This document shows positions 5,519 through 7,013 of a stretch of 7,013 nucleotides of DNA, piece after piece (positions within the stretch are counted from its first letter, which is position 1; each line of letters starts with the position of its first letter). Below the pieces are notes generated by a model. The model was not told the DNA's origin and did no database searches. It was given only the letters and a program-made list of their open reading frames with translations. This DNA comes from Bordetella parapertussis (GTDB lineage Bacteria; Pseudomonadota; Gammaproteobacteria; Burkholderiales; SG8-39): NCBI GenBank assembly GCA_945869935.1, contig CAMBSA010000090.1:1-7013 (forward strand). The letters run 5' to 3'. The translations under genes were made by a program, and so were the position numbers.

Positions 5519-5602
5519 CCCTCAATTCGGCTGTGCTAAGATCATGGCCCACCCCGAGGTTCGAAAACAGCGCGAACACATTGGATTTTCGAGGTTTTTT
5601 GA

Positions 5603-5611
5603 ATTATCACA
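5603..5611 (-). promoter_or_regulatory. Extended -10 promoter candidate for the ParA gene
   Basis: TGTGATAAT on the minus strand is an extended -10 element (TGn followed by GATAAT, 5 of 6 matches). The start point would be near 5596, with a leader of about 78 nt. The -35 position reads GGGTGG and is poor, as is common with extended -10 promoters. The element touches the base of the hairpin at 5610-5636. A weaker box, CATGAT near 5540, is an alternative. Confidence 0.4.
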
Positions 5612-5640
5612 CAGGGTGGCGCCGGCCACCCTTGTGTTTT
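5610..5640 (+). terminator. Strong hairpin with T-run in the parA-argD divergent region (terminator or attenuator-like)
   Basis: CACA-GGGTGGC (5610-5620) pairs with GCCACCC-T-TGTG (5625-5636): 11 base pairs with one bulged T at 5632 and a GCCG loop. TTTT follows at 5637-5640, so on the plus strand it has the form of a rho-independent terminator. No gene ends upstream on the plus strand, since parA is divergent. It could be an attenuator in a long argD leader, a block against antisense transcription, the end of a small RNA, or a protein-binding site. On the minus strand it overlaps the upstream edge of the ParA gene promoter. Confidence 0.6.
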
Positions 5641-5656
5641 ATACCGGGCGATTTAA

Positions 5657-5686
5657 TTGGCGGCGTACGCACCGGGTCACTATCCC
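5657..5686 (+). promoter_or_regulatory. Weak candidate promoter for argD
   Basis: TTGGCG at 5657-5662 and TATCCC at 5681-5686 with an 18-bp spacer match the sigma-70 boxes at only about half of the positions. It is the best candidate after the hairpin and before argD. No convincing ArgR (ARG box) operator is visible. The rest of 5641-5720 holds nothing I can name. Confidence 0.2.
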
Positions 5687-5730
5687 GGGGGCGCACCTCG
5701 AAAACGCTGCGTGATTGATAGGAACTCACC

Positions 5731-6927
5731 ATGTCGCATCTGATGAACACCTACGGCCGGCAGCCGGTCGCATTCAGCCACGGAGAAGGCGTCTGGGTGT
5801 GGGACACCGAGGGCAAGCGCTACCTCGATGCGCTTGCAGGCATCGCGGTGAACACGCTCGGTCATGCGCACCCGAAGCTCACGAAGGTTCTCACCGAGCA
5901 GGTCGGCCGCCTGATGCACACCTCCAACCTGTACCGCATCACCGCGCAGGAACAGGCCGCCGACAGGATCGCGGCGATCAGCGGCATGGACAAAGTTTTT
6001 TTCTGCAATTCCGGCTGCGAAGCCAACGAGGCGGCAATCAAGCTCGCGCGCCTTTACGGCCACAACAAGGGTATCGAACTGCCCTCGATCATCGTGATGG
6101 ACCAGGCGTTCCACGGCCGCACGCTCGCCACCCTCTCGGCCACCGGTAACACGAAGGTGCAGAAGGGCTTCGAGCCGCTGGTCCCCGGGTTCGTGCGCGT
6201 GCCCTTCAACGACATCGAGGCGGTGCGTGACGTTGCTGCGCGCGACAAAAGCGTTGTTGCGGTGCTGGTCGAGCCGATCCAGGGCGAGGGCGGCATCAAC
6301 GTCTCCACCCTCGAATACCTGCGCGCGCTGCGTGCGGAATGCGACAAGCACGGCTGGCTGCTGATGCTCGATGAAGTCCAGTGCGGCATCGGCCGGACCG
6401 GCAAGTGGTTCGCCTACCAGCACGGCAGCGTGATGCCGGATGTGATCACCCTTGCCAAGGGCCTCGCCTCGGGCGTGCCGATCGGCGCCTGCGTCGCGCA
6501 CGGCGCTGCGGCCGACGTGTTCAAGCCGGGCAATCACGGCTCGACCTTCGGCGGAAACCCGCTCGCGGCGACCGCCGCCCTCGCGACGCTCGACATCATC
6601 GCGGAAGACAAACTGATGGAAAACGCGGTGAAGACCGGCGCCATCATCCGCGAAGGAATGGCCGCCGCGCTCAGCGGTACGCCCGGCCTTAAACAAATAC
6701 GTGGCATGGGCCTGATGCTCGGCATCGAACTCGACCGGCCCTGCGGTGAACTGGTGGACATCGCGCGCGATGCCGGCCTGCTCATCAACGTCACGGTCGA
6801 GAACGTGATCCGCCTTTTGCCGCCGCTCGTCCTGTCCGGGGCCGAAGCGCAGGAAATCGTCGAACGCCTCGCCTCCCTCGTGAAGACCTTCCTTGGAAAG
6901 CCGCAGCCCGCCACTGCCCGGGGCTGA
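5731..6927 (+). CDS. argD: Acetylornithine aminotransferase (ArgD), class III PLP-dependent
   Basis: ArgD is a cytoplasmic enzyme that transaminates N-acetylglutamate semialdehyde with glutamate to give N-acetylornithine in arginine synthesis. Many family members also act on N-succinyl-diaminopimelate semialdehyde in lysine synthesis. The 398-residue length is normal. Motifs are LDALAGIAVNTLGHAHP at 32-48, FCNSGCEANEAAIKLAR at 91-107 (phosphate-binding loop), FHGRTLATLSATG at 127-139, VEPIQGEGGIN at 180-190, LDEVQCGIGRTG at 213-224 (D214 contacts the PLP ring nitrogen), the Schiff-base lysine K243 in LAKGLASG, and STFGGNPLAATA at 271-282. The start is the ATG at 5731 with AGGA at 5720-5723 and 7 nt spacing. 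argF starts 9 nt after the stop, so the two form an operon. All catalytic residues are present. A generic class III aminotransferase is the alternative, made unlikely by the argF neighbour. Confidence 0.96.
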   Translation: MSHLMNTYGRQPVAFSHGEGVWVWDTEGKRYLDALAGIAVNTLGHAHPKLTKVLTEQVGRLMHTSNLYRITAQEQAADRIAAISGMDKVFFCNSGCEANEAAIKLARLYGHNKGIELPSIIVMDQAFHGRTLATLSATGNTKVQKGFEPLVPGFVRVPFNDIEAVRDVAARDKSVVAVLVEPIQGEGGINVSTLEYLRALRAECDKHGWLLMLDEVQCGIGRTGKWFAYQHGSVMPDVITLAKGLASGVPIGACVAHGAAADVFKPGNHGSTFGGNPLAATAALATLDIIAEDKLMENAVKTGAIIREGMAAALSGTPGLKQIRGMGLMLGIELDRPCGELVDIARDAGLLINVTVENVIRLLPPLVLSGAEAQEIVERLASLVKTFLGKPQPATARG

Positions 6928-6936
6928 ACCACGTTC

Positions 6937-7013
6937 ATGCACGCACCCAGGCATTTCCTGCAGTTCAAGGACTTCACGCTTGCGGAGTTCGAATACATCT
7001 TCGAGCGCACCCG
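6937..7013 (+). CDS. argF: Ornithine carbamoyltransferase, N-terminal fragment cut by window edge
   Basis: ArgF makes citrulline from ornithine and carbamoyl phosphate. Only 25 codons are visible: MHAPRHFLQFKDFTLAEFEY followed by IFERT. The pattern HFLQFKDF...E(F/Y)EY(L/I)FER matches the N-terminus of betaproteobacterial ornithine carbamoyltransferases. The carbamoyl-phosphate (STRT) and ornithine-binding motifs lie outside the window. The ATG follows the argD stop by 9 nt with no clear Shine-Dalgarno, so translational coupling to argD is likely. The argD-argF order supports the call. Confidence 0.88.
   Translation, partial: MHAPRHFLQFKDFTLAEFEYIFERT

Noticed and set aside
5597..5611. TTGAATTATCA as an ARG box for ArgR control of argD
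   Set aside because: Only half of the palindromic consensus is present, and it coincides with the ParA gene -10 element on the other strand.
5544..5714. Possible 56-codon plus-strand peptide upstream of argD (ATG at 5544)
   Set aside because: It has no good ribosome binding site, runs through the hairpin and the ParA gene leader, has no arginine run typical of an attenuation peptide, and resembles no family.
5680..6954. Long open frame of 424 codons on the minus strand across argD
   Set aside because: It is antisense to a clearly conserved argD, has a composition typical of a reverse-frame shadow in GC-rich DNA, and shows no domain or ribosome binding site.

Overview
This window is a GC-rich piece of bacterial chromosome that looks betaproteobacterial. 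The evidence is gene content and order: a murJ / rpsT divergent pair, a SirB1-type protein between murJ and ribF, a DUF3579 gene converging on rpsT, and argD followed closely by argF. DUF3579 is, from memory, mostly a betaproteobacterial family. I cannot name the genus. I see no rRNA, tRNA, insertion sequence, CRISPR array or prophage.

Layout. Positions 1-3409 carry a leftward block of three genes: murJ (lipid II flippase), a SirB1-like transglutaminase-fold/TPR gene 15 nt after it, and ribF (FMN/FAD synthesis), which has its own promoter and runs off the left edge. At 3410-3525 murJ and rpsT are divergent, with two TATAAT boxes facing away from each other. rpsT (ribosomal protein S20) converges on a DUF3579 gene across a strong hairpin that can terminate transcription from both sides.

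From 4193 to 5730 lies the least ordinary part: a 255-bp divergent promoter region, a 73-residue protein of unknown function with a very good ribosome binding site, a hairpin-rich 84-bp convergent gap, a ParA-type ATPase with no ParB beside it, and a 212-bp divergent region with a strong hairpin. To the right are argD (acetylornithine aminotransferase) and the first 25 codons of argF (ornithine carbamoyltransferase), which form an arginine biosynthesis unit.

Most of the window is housekeeping: cell wall, flavin cofactors, ribosome and arginine. The small protein and orphan ParA form a two-gene module of unknown role between DUF3579 and argD and are the best place to look for undescribed biology, although the sequence does not prove that they work together. 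Other points worth checking are a murJ promoter so close to the start codon that the mRNA could be leaderless, an 11-base promoter core shared by three genes, a 14-bp tandem repeat in the rpsT leader, and altered conserved motifs in RibF and ParA. No gap between genes exceeds 300 bases.
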